The notes under the pieces: generated by a model
What the model saw: only the letters and a program-made list of their open reading frames with translations
Told to the model about the DNA's origin: nothing
Database searches by the model: none
Program-made: the position numbers and the translations under genes
In this document: positions 7,249 through 15,957 of the stretch, in pieces
Layout: the number at the start of each line of letters is the position of its first letter
Numbering within the stretch: the first letter of the stretch is position 1
Assembly: GCA_902790465.1 (NCBI GenBank)
Contig: CADASF010000002.1
Coordinates: forward strand, 1 to 64,000
From: an uncultured bacterium
GTDB lineage: Bacteria > Vulcanimicrobiota > CADAWZ01
Direction: 5' to 3'
DNA: 64,000 nucleotides

Positions 7249-9867
7249 ATGGAAGAAATTTTAAGAACTTCTGATGTAGTTACAACTACTGAACATCTCG
7301 AAGAGCTTATAAAAAGTGTTAAAAAAGCTCAGCAGATATATGCGACATTTTCTCAGGAAAAAGTTGACAAGATTTTTAAAGCAGCTGCAGTTGCTGCAAA
7401 TAAAGCTCGTATTCCTCTTGCAAAAATGGCTGTTGAAGATACTGGCATGGGAATTGTTGAAGACAAAGTAATAAAAAATCACTTTGCTTCAGAATATATC
7501 TATAATAAACATAAAGATACAAAAACTTGTGGTGTTATTTCAGAAGATATAACAAATGGAACAAAAATTGTTGCTGAGCCTTTGGGAGTTTTAGCAGGAA
7601 TAGTTCCAACAACAAATCCAACATCTACAGCTATTTTTAAATCATTGATAGCTCTTAAAACAAGAAATGCCATTATTTTCTCTCCACATCCAAGAGCTAA
7701 AAAGTCAACAATAGCTGCTGCTAAACTTGTTTTAGATGCAGCTGTAAAAGCAGGAGCTCCCAAAGATATAATCGGTTGGATTGATGAGCCTTCTGTTGAA
7801 CTTTCTGCAATGCTTATGAGACACCCAATGATTGACGCTATTTTGGCAACAGGTGGGCCAGGTATGGTTAAATCTGCATATTCGAGTGGAAAGCCTGCAA
7901 TAGGAGTTGGTCCAGGTAATACCCCAGCTGTAATTGATGAAACTGCAGATATAAAAATGGCTGTATCTTCGATTATTCTTTCAAAGACATTTGACAACGG
8001 CATGATTTGTGCATCTGAACAGTCTGTCATTGCTGTTAAAGATGTTTATGAAGAAGTAAGAGAAGAATTTAGATATAGAGGTGCTTATATTCTTTCACCT
8101 GAAGAAAAAGAAGTTGTTGGCAAAACAGTTATAAAAGAAAATGGTAGTGTAAATCCTGCTGTTGTCGGTCAACCTGCATGTAAGATAGCGGAGATGGCTG
8201 GAATAAGTGTTCCTCCAAATACAAAAATTTTGATAGGTGAAGTTACAGATATTGCACTTGAAGAACCATTTGCACATGAAAAACTTTCTCCTGTTCTTGC
8301 TTTATACAAGGCTGAAGATTTTGAACATGCTACAGATATGGCATATAATCTTGTTGAGCTTGGAGGAGCTGGTCATACATCTGTACTTTATACAGATCCT
8401 CGCAAACAAGATAGAATCTCATTTTTCGGCAATAAACTTCATACAGGCAGAATTATAATTAACTCTCCTTCTTCTCATGGTGGTCTTGGTGATCTCTATA
8501 ACTTCAGACTTGAACCTTCTCTCACACTTGGCTGTGGATCATGGGGTGAAAATGCTGTAAGTGAAAATGTTGGAGTAAAACATCTTTTAAATTACAAGAC
8601 TGTTGCTGAGAGGAGAGAAAATATGCTTTGGTTCAAAGTTCCGCCAAAGATTTATTTCAAGAGAGGTTCTGTCGATCTCGCTTTGAGAGAATTGAAAGGC
8701 AAAAAGCGTGCATTTATCATAACTGATAGATTTTTATTTAATTCAAATACAGTATATAAAGTAACAAATGTTCTCGATGAAATCGGTGTTGATTTCCAAA
8801 TTTTCTTTGATGTCAGACCAGACCCAACTCTTTCGACAATTAGAGATGCCCTCAATGTCGTAAGACCTTATGAGCCAGATGTAATTATTGCACTTGGTGG
8901 TGGTTCTCCTATCGACGCAGCAAAGATTGTTTGGTTGATGTATGAAAATCCAGATACTAATTTTGAAGATATATCTATGAGATTTATGGATATCAGAAAG
9001 AGAATTTGTTCAATTCCTGAGCTTGGAAAGAAATCACAGTTGATAGCTATTCCAACAACATCTGGAACTGGTTCAGAAGTTACTCCTTTTGCAATCATAA
9101 CAGATGATGAGACACATGTAAAATATGCTATTGCTGAATATTCTCTCACACCTACGATGGCAATTGTCGATCCAGATTTTGTCGATACAATGCCTCCAGG
9201 TCTTTGTGCTGCAAGTGGTTTTGATTCACTCGTTCATGCTGTTGAATCATATATTTCATCAATGGCAACAAACTTCACAAATTCAAATGCACTTGAAGCT
9301 ATCAAGTTGATATTCAAGTATTTGCCGAGATCTTATCAATATGGAAAAGGCGATCCTGTAGCAAAAGAAAAAATGCACTATGCAGCTACATTGGCTGGTA
9401 TGGCATTTGCAAATGCGTTCCTCGGTGTATGCCACTCAATGGCACATAAACTCGGTTCAATGTTCAATATTCCACACGGAATCGCAAATGCTCTTCTCTT
9501 TAGTCAGGTTATCAAATATAACGCAACAGAAAAACCATTTAAGCAGTGTGCATTCCCACAGTATAAATATCCAAATGTAAAAGAAAAAATTGGACAGATT
9601 GTTGATGAGCTTCACATTGTTGATAAAAATCTAAGTGATGATGAAAAGATAAGTATTTTCTTGAATGAAGTTGACAAACTCAAAGCAACTCTAAACCTTC
9701 CAAAATCAATAAGAGATGCAGGTGTTACAGAACAGGCATTCTATGAAAAATTAGATGAAATGGTTGAACTTGCTTTTGACGATCAATGCACAGGTACAAA
9801 CCCATCATATCCACTTATGAGTGAAATAAAACAGATGTACATAGACGCATTTAATGGCGTTATATAA
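7249..9867 (+). CDS. adhE: Bifunctional acetaldehyde-CoA / alcohol dehydrogenase
   Basis: An 872-residue two-domain enzyme reducing acetyl-CoA to acetaldehyde and then ethanol with NADH. N-terminal aldehyde dehydrogenase half (1-440) with catalytic Cys in GMICASEQS (about residue 254). C-terminal iron-dependent alcohol dehydrogenase half from about 455, with GGGSPIDAAK (about 550) and the metal-binding histidines in HAVESY, HSMAHKLG and HGIANA. Length is normal for AdhE, a protein that forms spirosome filaments. Start ATG 7249 follows AAAGGAGAG. Last gene of the hydrogenase operon, ended by a strong terminator. Its position links NADH disposal as ethanol to H2 sensing and production. Codon choice in the second half is richer in C-ending codons than in neighbours, as in highly expressed genes. 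Confidence 0.96.
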   Translation: MEEILRTSDVVTTTEHLEELIKSVKKAQQIYATFSQEKVDKIFKAAAVAANKARIPLAKMAVEDTGMGIVEDKVIKNHFASEYIYNKHKDTKTCGVISEDITNGTKIVAEPLGVLAGIVPTTNPTSTAIFKSLIALKTRNAIIFSPHPRAKKSTIAAAKLVLDAAVKAGAPKDIIGWIDEPSVELSAMLMRHPMIDAILATGGPGMVKSAYSSGKPAIGVGPGNTPAVIDETADIKMAVSSIILSKTFDNGMICASEQSVIAVKDVYEEVREEFRYRGAYILSPEEKEVVGKTVIKENGSVNPAVVGQPACKIAEMAGISVPPNTKILIGEVTDIALEEPFAHEKLSPVLALYKAEDFEHATDMAYNLVELGGAGHTSVLYTDPRKQDRISFFGNKLHTGRIIINSPSSHGGLGDLYNFRLEPSLTLGCGSWGENAVSENVGVKHLLNYKTVAERRENMLWFKVPPKIYFKRGSVDLALRELKGKKRAFIITDRFLFNSNTVYKVTNVLDEIGVDFQIFFDVRPDPTLSTIRDALNVVRPYEPDVIIALGGGSPIDAAKIVWLMYENPDTNFEDISMRFMDIRKRICSIPELGKKSQLIAIPTTSGTGSEVTPFAIITDDETHVKYAIAEYSLTPTMAIVDPDFVDTMPPGLCAASGFDSLVHAVESYISSMATNFTNSNALEAIKLIFKYLPRSYQYGKGDPVAKEKMHYAATLAGMAFANAFLGVCHSMAHKLGSMFNIPHGIANALLFSQVIKYNATEKPFKQCAFPQYKYPNVKEKIGQIVDELHIVDKNLSDDEKISIFLNEVDKLKATLNLPKSIRDAGVTEQAFYEKLDEMVELAFDDQCTGTNPSYPLMSEIKQMYIDAFNGVI

Positions 9868-9890
9868 TTGAATTGAAAAATATTTTATAA

Positions 9891-9926
9891 AAAAATCCAG
9901 TAACTCAATTGAGTTACTGGATTTTT
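9891..9926. terminator. Bidirectional terminator between adhE and oadB
   Basis: A perfect 36-bp palindrome with ATCCAGTAACTC arms and A/T tracts on both sides. It serves the plus-strand adhE operon and the converging minus-strand decarboxylase operon. Confidence 0.9.
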
Positions 9927-9942
9927 TTTATAAAATTAATTA

Positions 9943-11130
9943 TTATCTACAAAGTGCAATTAATATTCCTGCTGCTACAGCAGAACCTATAACACCTGAT
10001 ACATTAGGTCCCATTGCATGCATAAGTAAGAAATTTTGTGAATCACTTTCAAGTCCTACTTTGTTTACAACTCTTGCTGCCATTGGAACAGCAGAAACGC
10101 CAGCTGCACCGATAAGTGGATTGATTTTCTTTTTTGAAAGAAGATTCATAAGTTTAGCAAATAAAACACCTGAAGCTGTTGCTATTGAAAATGCTATAAG
10201 TCCTAAAAGAAGGATTCCAAGTGTCTGAACTGTCAAAAATTTATCTGCAGATAATTTTGAACCAACTGCCAATCCGAGAAGAATTGTAACAATATTCATA
10301 AATTCATTCTGCATTGTTTTTGAAATTCTGTCAACAACTCCTGACTCTTTAGCTAAATTTCCAAAACATAATGCTCCCATTAGTGGGGTTGCGTCTGGAA
10401 GAAATAATGCACAAAGTCCAAGAACTACAATAGGGAATAATATTTTAGTTGTTTTTGATACAGGTTTTAGCTGTGTCATTTTTATTTTACGTTCTTCTTC
10501 GCTTGTCAATAATTTCATTATTGGTGGCTGAATTATTGGAACAAGTGCCATATATGAATAAGCAGCAACCGCAATAGCACCGAGTAAATCAGGAGCTAAT
10601 TTTGTGGTTACAAATATTGAAGTTGGTCCATCAGCACCTCCTATGATTCCGATAGAAGCTGCTTCTTTTAATCCAAAACCAAATCCACAGTATTCACCAA
10701 GTACAAGGGCTCCCAATAAGGCACCAAAAATTCCAAATTGTGCTGCACCACCTAAAAGTGCCATTTTGGGGTTTGCAATCAGTGGACCAAAGTCTGTCAA
10801 TGCTCCTACTCCCATGAATATAAACAGTGGAAATAATCCTGATTCTATACCGAAATTATATATTTGGTGAAGAAATCCATTGCCCTCGGCCATATTTATA
10901 ACTGGAATATTTGCCAAAAATCCTCCAAAGCCTATAGGAAGAAGTAAAAGAGGCTCATATTGTTTTTTAATTGCAAGATATATCAAAAGGAAGCAGATAA
11001 TAAACATTATCGGAGTTCCAAATTGATATAAAAATTGCTCAATTCCACTTAGTGCTGGATTTGGTGGTTTTATTAAGTTCCAATATCCAGTGCTTGCATT
11101 TAATGCTTGTAATTTACTTCCGAAATCCAT
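9943..11130 (-). CDS. oadB: Sodium-translocating decarboxylase beta subunit (oxaloacetate decarboxylase type)
   Basis: A 395-residue, very hydrophobic membrane protein with about nine to eleven predicted membrane spans and the family signature [10 protein letters not shown] in the Na+/carboxylbiotin site. It couples decarboxylation of carboxybiotin, carried on the alpha subunit, to Na+ export. The family also covers methylmalonyl-CoA and glutaconyl-CoA decarboxylases. The alpha subunit beside it carries a pyruvate/oxaloacetate-type carboxyltransferase, favouring oxaloacetate as substrate. It is last in the operon, 8 bp after oadA, and ends at the bidirectional terminator. Confidence 0.92.
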   Translation of the reverse strand: MDFGSKLQALNASTGYWNLIKPPNPALSGIEQFLYQFGTPIMFIICFLLIYLAIKKQYEPLLLLPIGFGGFLANIPVINMAEGNGFLHQIYNFGIESGLFPLFIFMGVGALTDFGPLIANPKMALLGGAAQFGIFGALLGALVLGEYCGFGFGLKEAASIGIIGGADGPTSIFVTTKLAPDLLGAIAVAAYSYMALVPIIQPPIMKLLTSEEERKIKMTQLKPVSKTTKILFPIVVLGLCALFLPDATPLMGALCFGNLAKESGVVDRISKTMQNEFMNIVTILLGLAVGSKLSADKFLTVQTLGILLLGLIAFSIATASGVLFAKLMNLLSKKKINPLIGAAGVSAVPMAARVVNKVGLESDSQNFLLMHAMGPNVSGVIGSAVAAGILIALCR

Positions 11131-11138
11131 GACCCCTC

Positions 11139-12950
11139 CTATTCTTCTACAGTCATAATTGCTTGATCTGTAAGTACATCTGTTCCAAATTCAACATCTA
11201 TAGAAGAAATAGTACCAGCGACTGGACTTTTTATCTCTGTTTCCATTTTCATTGCTTCAATGATAGCTACTGTATCTTCTTTTTCTATCTTATCTCCAAC
11301 TTTGACAAGAACTTTTGTAATTTTTCCAGGTAGTGGAGCTTTTATCTCTGTGCCTTCACTTGATGAAGAAGATTTTTTGACAAGAGATGTAGAACCTTCT
11401 TTTACATCTATGTCATAAGTAGAATTATTTACAGTTGCCTTTGTGCATTGTGAATCAAGTTTAACTACATAACTCTTGCCATTTACAGTTACTGTATATG
11501 TATCTGATTTTTTGGTTTTTGTCAACGATGTAGTTTTCTTTTCAGGTTCGTTCTTTCTGACACCGATTTTTCCATTTCCTTTTAGGAATTCAATACCTTT
11601 TTCTTTACAAGAGGCAGCTATAAATATATTTTCGTCTGTCTCTTCAAGACCAGCTTCTTTTAAAACTTTTTTTGCATATTCAATACCTTTTGTTTTGTCT
11701 CTGTCATTGATGTCAACAACTTTTTCTTTTGTTGGTTCAAGTTTTAACTGTTCTGAAGCCATTTTTACTACTTCAGGATCAGGTTCACATGGTGTTTTTC
11801 CAAAATATCCAAGAACCATTTTACCATATCCGTCTGTTATCTTTTTCCAAGGTCCAAACATCACATTTGAATATGCCTGTTGGAAATAGAATTGTGAAAC
11901 AGGTGTTACAGAAGTTCCAAAACCGCCTTTTGATACAACTTCATTCATTGCTGTTACAACTTCTGGGAATCTGTTCATAGTGCCGTTGTCTCTCATCATT
12001 TGGGTATTTGCCGTTAAGGCACCACCTGGGAGAGGAGATTGAATGATCATAGGATTTACTGTTGTAGCCTCTGGAGGAAGGAAATAATCCTTCATACACT
12101 CTTTGAAAATTTCTTCAGTTTCTATGATTTTTTTGATGTCGATTCCGAGATCGTATTCGGTTCCTTTGAGGGCATGCCACATTGAAACGATGTCAGGCTG
12201 TGCTGTTCCACCTGAAACAGGTTTCATTGACAAATCTATTGCATCTGCTCCACCTTCGAGAGCTGAAAGGTAACAGGCCAATCCTGTTCCAGCTGTTTCA
12301 TGTGAATGGAATCTTATGCTTTTGTCTGAACCTATCAATTTTCTTGCCATCTGTACTGTTTCAAAGACTTTTCTTGGTCTTGAAGTACCAGAAGCATCTT
12401 TGAAACATAGAGAATCAAATGGAATTCCTGCATCAAGTATGCTTCTTAATACTTTTTCATAAAATGCTACATCATGAGCTCCTTCACAACCGATAGGTAA
12501 TTCCATCATTGTTACGGTTACTTCATGTTTTAATCCATGTTTTTTGATACATCTTCCTGAATAGTCTAAATTATTGACATCATTTAATGCATCAAAATTT
12601 CTAATTGTGGTCATGCCATGTTTTTTGAACATCTTAGCATGAAGATCGATGATGTCTTTAGGCTGTGATTCAAGACCTACGACATTTACACCTCTTGCAA
12701 GTGTCTGAAGTTCAATATCTGGACCTGCTGTTTTTCTTATTGTGTCCATCATGTCAAAGGCATTTTCGTTACAGTAGAATATAGGGGCTTGGAATCTTGC
12801 TCCACCACCTACTTCAAAATGTCTTAATCCTGCTTCTATTGCACTTTTAAGAGCGGGAAGAAAATCTTTAGTGAAAACTCTCGCTCCATAGACTGACTGA
12901 AATCCGTCTCTGAAAGACGTATCCATTACTTTAATTTTTTTCTTACCCAT
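11139..12950 (-). CDS. oadA: Oxaloacetate decarboxylase alpha subunit (carboxyltransferase-biotin carrier)
   Basis: 603 residues. HMGL-like carboxyltransferase TIM barrel from the N-terminus ([10 protein letters not shown], metal-binding HSH in FHSHETAG, carbamylated Lys in LCFKDASG), the conserved PYC/OADA domain to about 460, a Ser/Lys-rich linker, and a C-terminal biotinyl domain with the EAMKMETE attachment site (biotin on Lys about 569). Transfers CO2 from oxaloacetate to biotin. The start motif [10 protein letters not shown] differs from the more usual DTTLRDGQQS, so another 2-oxo-acid or acyl-CoA substrate is possible. Two bp separate it from oadG. Confidence 0.9.
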   Translation of the reverse strand: MGKKKIKVMDTSFRDGFQSVYGARVFTKDFLPALKSAIEAGLRHFEVGGGARFQAPIFYCNENAFDMMDTIRKTAGPDIELQTLARGVNVVGLESQPKDIIDLHAKMFKKHGMTTIRNFDALNDVNNLDYSGRCIKKHGLKHEVTVTMMELPIGCEGAHDVAFYEKVLRSILDAGIPFDSLCFKDASGTSRPRKVFETVQMARKLIGSDKSIRFHSHETAGTGLACYLSALEGGADAIDLSMKPVSGGTAQPDIVSMWHALKGTEYDLGIDIKKIIETEEIFKECMKDYFLPPEATTVNPMIIQSPLPGGALTANTQMMRDNGTMNRFPEVVTAMNEVVSKGGFGTSVTPVSQFYFQQAYSNVMFGPWKKITDGYGKMVLGYFGKTPCEPDPEVVKMASEQLKLEPTKEKVVDINDRDKTKGIEYAKKVLKEAGLEETDENIFIAASCKEKGIEFLKGNGKIGVRKNEPEKKTTSLTKTKKSDTYTVTVNGKSYVVKLDSQCTKATVNNSTYDIDVKEGSTSLVKKSSSSSEGTEIKAPLPGKITKVLVKVGDKIEKEDTVAIIEAMKMETEIKSPVAGTISSIDVEFGTDVLTDQAIMTVEE

Positions 12951-12952
12951 AT

Positions 12953-13180
12953 TTATACTAACTCTCCATGTTTAATTGCCGCAGCAATGGCAACGGCTAT
13001 AACTTCTTCTTCTGGTATAGACTTTTTAGCTTTTGGTTTATTTGCAATTTCTGCTGGTGGATTTGCTTTTTCGTATTTAGCTACAATCATATCTGTCAAT
13101 GTTATAGCAAGTACAAGAATACATAGAAAAGCAAATACAACCCCCATGCCTATCCCAGTAACATAAAGACCTTCTACCAT
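12953..13180 (-). CDS. oadG: Oxaloacetate decarboxylase gamma-like subunit
   Basis: 75 residues: one N-terminal transmembrane helix (about residues 8-30) followed by a short charged cytoplasmic tail rich in Lys, Pro and Ala. This is the OadG pattern, whose role is to hold the alpha and beta subunits together at the membrane. Family identity rests on layout and operon position (first gene, directly before oadA and oadB) more than on sequence motifs. Ribosome site AAAGAGG precedes ATG 13180. Confidence 0.8.
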   Translation of the reverse strand: MVEGLYVTGIGMGVVFAFLCILVLAITLTDMIVAKYEKANPPAEIANKPKAKKSIPEEEVIAVAIAAAIKHGELV

Positions 13181-13231
13181 ATTTTGTCCTCTTTCCCTTT
13201 ATTGTTGGGGTATTTTTTGCTGTATTTTATA

Positions 13232-13268
13232 ATTATACTACTTTTAAAGATTTTATGCAATGATTTTT
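13232..13268 (-). promoter_or_regulatory. Promoter of the oxaloacetate decarboxylase operon
   Basis: Minus strand TTGCAT (13260-13255), 17-bp spacer, TATAAT (13237-13232). Over 37 bp it is identical except for one base to the pckA promoter at 2028-2064. Confidence 0.85.
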
Positions 13269-13341
13269 TTTTGTATTTTTTTTGGGTTAATAATATAAAA
13301 AAATTTTATAATTAACTCGTTGTGTTAGTTAATAAAAAAGT

Positions 13342-13422
13342 GCTTGAGATTGCCACGGCTAAAGCCTCGCAATGATAAAGTGGCAGTATACAGGCATATA
13401 TTGGATAGTTTATTGCAACTTT
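13342..13422. repeat. Palindromic intergenic repeat, copy 1 (REP-like core plus flank)
   Basis: Contains the core ATTGCCACGG ... CCTCGCAATGAT (13349-13376), typical of the widespread 'TTGCGAGG/GTGGCAAT' REP-like family, followed by about 45 bp of flank. The whole unit recurs almost identically and inverted at 41331-41412. An adjoining TTAACT ... AGTTAA hairpin (13312-13332) also recurs at 41290 and 41580. There is no gene here. Confidence 0.8.
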
Positions 13423-13461
13423 AAAATATGCAAAAATAGTTTTTCCCCCTATAAAAAATAA

Positions 13462-13490
13462 AAAACTCCAGTCAAAATCACTGGAGTTTT
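13462..13490 (-). terminator. Terminator downstream of the 13.6 kb small gene
   Basis: Stem AAAACTCCAGT (13462-13472) with ACTGGAGTTTT (13480-13490), followed on the minus strand by a T-rich run. Confidence 0.75.
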
Positions 13491-13555
13491 AAAAACACTC
13501 ATTTTTTATGTAAATATCTGTTGAAGGAGACCTTTTGGTAAGTCTTTTGCTGTTT

Positions 13556-13861
13556 TTATTTCTCTTCTAAATCTTCTTCTTTATCTTCGTATTCTTCCTC
13601 ATTATAATCATCGTCGGATTCAGAAAAATACTCTTCATAGAAAGCGGGATCATTTACCAATCGCAAATATAATTCTTTTTCTTTTTCAGGAACTTGCAAT
13701 ATTTGCATTACTTTTTCTGCTGAAAGATTAGCATTCTGCATTAACAACCTTATATTACCGACTAATGTTTCCACTATTCCCTCAAGCTTGCCCTCAAGCC
13801 TTCCAGCCTCACGCTCTTCACGCAATCTCAATTCGTACTGCATATATGTTTTCTCCTTCAT
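13556..13861 (-). CDS. Small acidic-tailed protein, likely C-terminal remnant of an Rpn/PD-(D/E)XK transposase-nuclease
   Basis: 101 residues. The segment LRLREEREAGRLEGKLEG followed by a helical region looks like the C-terminal tail of Rpn-family (YhgA-like) recombination-promoting nucleases, without their catalytic domain. The last 25 residues are almost all Asp and Glu. ATG 13861 overlaps the stop of an upstream broken frame (ATGA overlap); ATG 13843 has the better ribosome site (AAGGAG 8 nt upstream) and may be the true start. No intact nuclease is present, so this is probably a decaying gene. Function unknown. Confidence 0.5.
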   Translation of the reverse strand: MKEKTYMQYELRLREEREAGRLEGKLEGIVETLVGNIRLLMQNANLSAEKVMQILQVPEKEKELYLRLVNDPAFYEEYFSESDDDYNEEEYEDKEEDLEEK

Positions 13862-14012
13862 TTATGAAGGAGCTTAAATGCTCCTCTTAAATAAAAGCTC
13901 CTTTCTATTTCTTTTTGTTTAATCTCTCCTATTCGAGTATCCACTGTTTTTACAAAATCATTTTCAGGCAACCAAATGGTTTGATTTGTCTTTTCTTCTT
14001 TGTTTTACCCAT
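13858..14012 (-). pseudogene. Frameshifted small gene fragment (WLPENDFV frame)
   Basis: A ribosome site (GGAG) and ATG at 14012 begin MGKTKKKRQIKP, but this frame soon stops. A second frame without its own start codon reads KTNQTIWLPENDFVKTVDTRIGE and ends at a TGA overlapping the next gene's ATG. One frameshift would join them into a roughly 50-residue product. It probably belongs to the same decayed locus as the Rpn-like tail downstream. I do not recognise the family. Confidence 0.4.
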
Positions 14013-14144
14013 ATTTTTCTCCATTTAATTATAGTATAGCACAAAAAATATTATGTTACAATTCCCTTAATCACCAAGTTAATAATATTTTATTTACTAT
14101 AATTATGTTAAATTTTTATTATTACAAATTATGAGTACATATCG

Positions 14145-14181
14145 TTAAAATTGTGTTAAGTTTGTTAATTTTTTGTTAAAG
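14145..14181. other. Degenerate TTAA-rich direct repeats in a gene-free stretch
   Basis: The stretch 14013-14493 holds no convincing complete gene. TTAAAA, TTAAGT, TTAATT and TTAAAG begin at 14145, 14156, 14165 and 14176, a broken version of the 11-bp TTAACA array seen at 24.7 and 41.9 kb. A REP-like core, an A/T-flanked hairpin (about 14299-14328) and a short gene remnant follow. Confidence 0.3.
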
Positions 14182-14222
14182 AAAATTGGTAAATTACTAA
14201 TTAGCCTCTATTTAGAAGCGAG

Positions 14223-14250
14223 GTCATTGCGAGGAAGCGACCGTGGCAAT
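14223..14250. repeat. Palindromic REP-like repeat, copy 2
   Basis: Core GTCATTGCGAGG, a short GC-rich centre, then CCGTGGCAAT. Same family as 13349-13376 and 41374-41406, without the extended flank. Confidence 0.75.
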
Positions 14251-14341
14251 TGACTATGCCACCTAAACTGCGAAAAGCACACCAAGAAAATACTAATTTT
14301 TTCTCCTTAATGAAATTAAGGAGAAAATTTTTTTAGCCGTT

Positions 14342-14431
14342 ATGCGTGCTTATGGATTTCCAATCAAGAAAACAACAGAATCCACCTGTGTCGCAAAATT
14401 GATTAAGATGTACGAAGAACTGACTAAATAG
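14342..14431 (+). pseudogene. Short 3' remnant of an unknown gene
   Basis: 29 codons (start MRAYGFPIKKT, end YEELTK) with protein-like composition, but no ribosome site and immediately after a hairpin. It ends just before a good terminator at 14441-14476. Most likely the tail of a lost gene. Family not recognised. Confidence 0.3.
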
Positions 14432-14440
14432 ACCAATATA

Positions 14441-14476
14441 AAAAAACAGGTATGAAAACTTTCATACCTGTTTTTT
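14441..14476. terminator. Bidirectional terminator at the end of the toxin/immunity-like gene run
   Basis: 17-bp stem: AAAAAACAGGTATGAAA at 14441-14457 pairs with 14460-14476, leaving almost no loop. A and T tracts on both sides. Confidence 0.85.
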
Positions 14477-14493
14477 TTCATATATAGTCAAAT

Positions 14494-14826
14494 TTAATCT
14501 CTTAATTCACCTTCTGCATAGATTATACATCTTTTATAATCTTCTTCCCAAGTCTTAGGAAATTTACTTTTCAATCCCTTCAAACAATCTACAAATTTTC
14601 TACTCTGTGTTTCTCTTGCGACATCATCCATTATTTCACTAATCCAGCTATATTCATCTTCTGTACATTCTGTTTTCAAAAATTTTATTGTACTGTCAAT
14701 GTCTTTTGAAAGAATTTTTATTTCTTCTTGAAAACATTGATTGACCCCATACTCCCATTCATCGTGAGTTTCTTCACAAACTCTTCTTCTTTCTTTCAAG
14801 ACTTCCCTAAATTTCTCAATATACAT
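14494..14826 (-). CDS. Small hypothetical protein, possible immunity protein
   Basis: 110 residues, predicted almost all helical, rich in Glu, Lys and Trp, with no signal peptide. Its ATG at 14826 lies inside the end of the preceding 41-codon frame. It is the last of four overlapping minus-strand frames that begin with a polymorphic-toxin-like tail, an arrangement typical of immunity-gene arrays. No family is recognised, so the immunity role is inferred from context only. Confidence 0.55.
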   Translation of the reverse strand: MYIEKFREVLKERRRVCEETHDEWEYGVNQCFQEEIKILSKDIDSTIKFLKTECTEDEYSWISEIMDDVARETQSRKFVDCLKGLKSKFPKTWEEDYKRCIIYAEGELRD

Positions 14827-14941
14827 TTTTTATTTTCTCTTCTTTGTATTTTTCAACTTCTACTATTATTTTTGGATCATTTTCAGGCATGTAGTAGGGA
14901 TTATGATATAAATCTGCTTCAGAAATTCCGCATTTCACCAT
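14816..14941 (-). CDS. 41-residue overlapping small protein
   Basis: Starts at an ATG overlapping the stop of the upstream gene (TGATG at 14943-14939) and ends 11 nt inside the next gene. Product MVKCGISEADLYHNPYYMP..., ending in a Lys/Glu-rich helix. The double overlap suggests translational coupling. It could be an intact small protein or the tail of an eroded immunity gene. No recognisable family. Confidence 0.4.
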   Translation of the reverse strand: MVKCGISEADLYHNPYYMPENDPKIIVEVEKYKEEKIKNVY

Positions 14942-15393
14942 CAACACCACTCATAGCTATAAAAAAGATCATCATCAAGAATTTCTCTTATAAAAACAGC
15001 TATTGTAACTATTTTTTTTGTAGCTACTTTATCTTCAACCCAATATCCTATTGAAGATTTCCAAATTTCATTCCAATCATCAAATTGAAGTTCAGAATCA
15101 ATTTTACAGGCTTCTTCCATTAACATTCCAACTTTTAATCCATTAGGCAAAATACCTAAGAATTTTTTTTCAACCCAAATTTTAAAAAGTTTATTTTTTA
15201 CAAACCAAAAACCTATCGTATCTTTAACTTTTAATTCAACCCAAGGCTCAGGATTTGTACAATATTTATTATCATAAATTTTCTCATTATATGATATTTT
15301 TTCTTCGTCAAGAATCTTTTTTATATCTGAAACAGAACTATAAAGTTTAAATTTTCCTATACCTTCAAAAGGCACTATGTCCCAATTTATCAT
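14941..15393 (-). CDS. Predicted immunity-type protein paired with the toxin tail
   Basis: 150 residues, rich in Trp, Lys and acidic residues, cytosolic (no signal or membrane segment), with a predicted alternating beta pattern (KFKLYSSVSDIKKIL; WVELKVKDTIGFWFVKN; LFKIWVEK). Its ATG overlaps the stop of the toxin-like frame by four bases (ATGA) and is preceded by AAAGGAGGAAG. Size, composition and position fit an immunity protein for the upstream toxin domain. I cannot assign a named immunity family. Confidence 0.6.
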   Translation of the reverse strand: MINWDIVPFEGIGKFKLYSSVSDIKKILDEEKISYNEKIYDNKYCTNPEPWVELKVKDTIGFWFVKNKLFKIWVEKKFLGILPNGLKVGMLMEEACKIDSELQFDDWNEIWKSSIGYWVEDKVATKKIVTIAVFIREILDDDLFYSYEWC

Positions 15394-15578
15394 TTCTTCC
15401 TCCTTTTGTTTTTATTTCTTTTTCGTTTGAAAAAGATTTTAGCCTTTTCATTTTTATCACCTTTATACTCTTTTTTAGTTCCATTAACAACTTTAAATTT
15501 TCCTATATCATTCGTACTTATTTTTACATAAGGACAATCTCCATGTCTTCCTCCACCTGGCGAAACCTGAACCTGCAT
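15390..15578 (-). CDS. Polymorphic-toxin C-terminal fragment
   Basis: 62 residues from ATG 15578 (MQVQVSPGGGRHGDCPYVKIST...), then a very basic tail (KRKRNKNKRRKK). GGGRHG-PYVKIST-DIGKFKVV resembles short C-terminal nuclease-like domains of polymorphic or contact-dependent toxins. The open frame extends upstream of the ATG to an in-frame TAA at 15674-15672 that separates it from a DUF4417-like fragment. The delivery and N-terminal parts of the toxin are missing. It may be a silent cassette usable by recombination, or simply decayed. Confidence 0.5.
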   Translation of the reverse strand: MQVQVSPGGGRHGDCPYVKISTNDIGKFKVVNGTKKEYKGDKNEKAKIFFKRKRNKNKRRKK

Positions 15579-15671
15579 TATATTTCTGATATTATTATGA
15601 TTTTTTATTTCTATAATTTCTGCTTGTGAAGTTTTTTGATTTGATTGCCTAATATTTGTTTTATAACCAAT

Positions 15672-15851
15672 TTAATGTACAAATTCTGAAGAATCTTTTG
15701 AACGATTCCTTTTTGAAAAAGGGATCATTTTTTCAGGATCAGGAATTATTATTTCTTTTGGTCGTTCTATTACTGGAATTTCCAGAAAACCATCAAAATT
15801 AGCATTTGTGACAAGTTCAGGACTGAAGCCGTCGTCTATACCGATTTTCAT
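15672..15851 (-). pseudogene. DUF4417-like N-terminal fragment
   Basis: 59 residues from ATG 15851 (MKIGIDDGFSPELVTNANFD...) reaching MIPFSKRNRSKDSSEFVH and then TAA. The ...DGFLEIPVIERPKEIIIPD...IPFSKRNRSKD...EFVH pattern is the start of DUF4417 proteins, which normally continue for about 200 residues and are common on phages and mobile elements. Here the body is gone and a toxin-like tail follows in the same frame after the stop. Truncated and probably non-functional. Confidence 0.55.
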
Positions 15852-15894
15852 TTAATTTACTTATAAAAGGTATTATCTATTACATGCTATAAAA

Positions 15895-15925
15895 AAAGCG
15901 GTAAAGAAAATTTCCTTACCGCTTT
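15895..15925 (-). terminator. Terminator of the flagellar operon
   Basis: Stem AAAGCGGTAA (15895-15904) with TTACCGCTTT (15916-15925), followed on the minus strand by a T run. It lies 33 bp past the fliK stop. Confidence 0.85.
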
Positions 15926-15957
15926 CACAATATAGTTCTACTTTTTATTTCAAATTT

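Noticed and set aside
14145-14181. A third TTAACA operator array
   Set aside because: Hexamers are degenerate and the spacing is 11, 9, 11 bp; it lies in gene-free, AT-rich sequence where such strings arise by chance.
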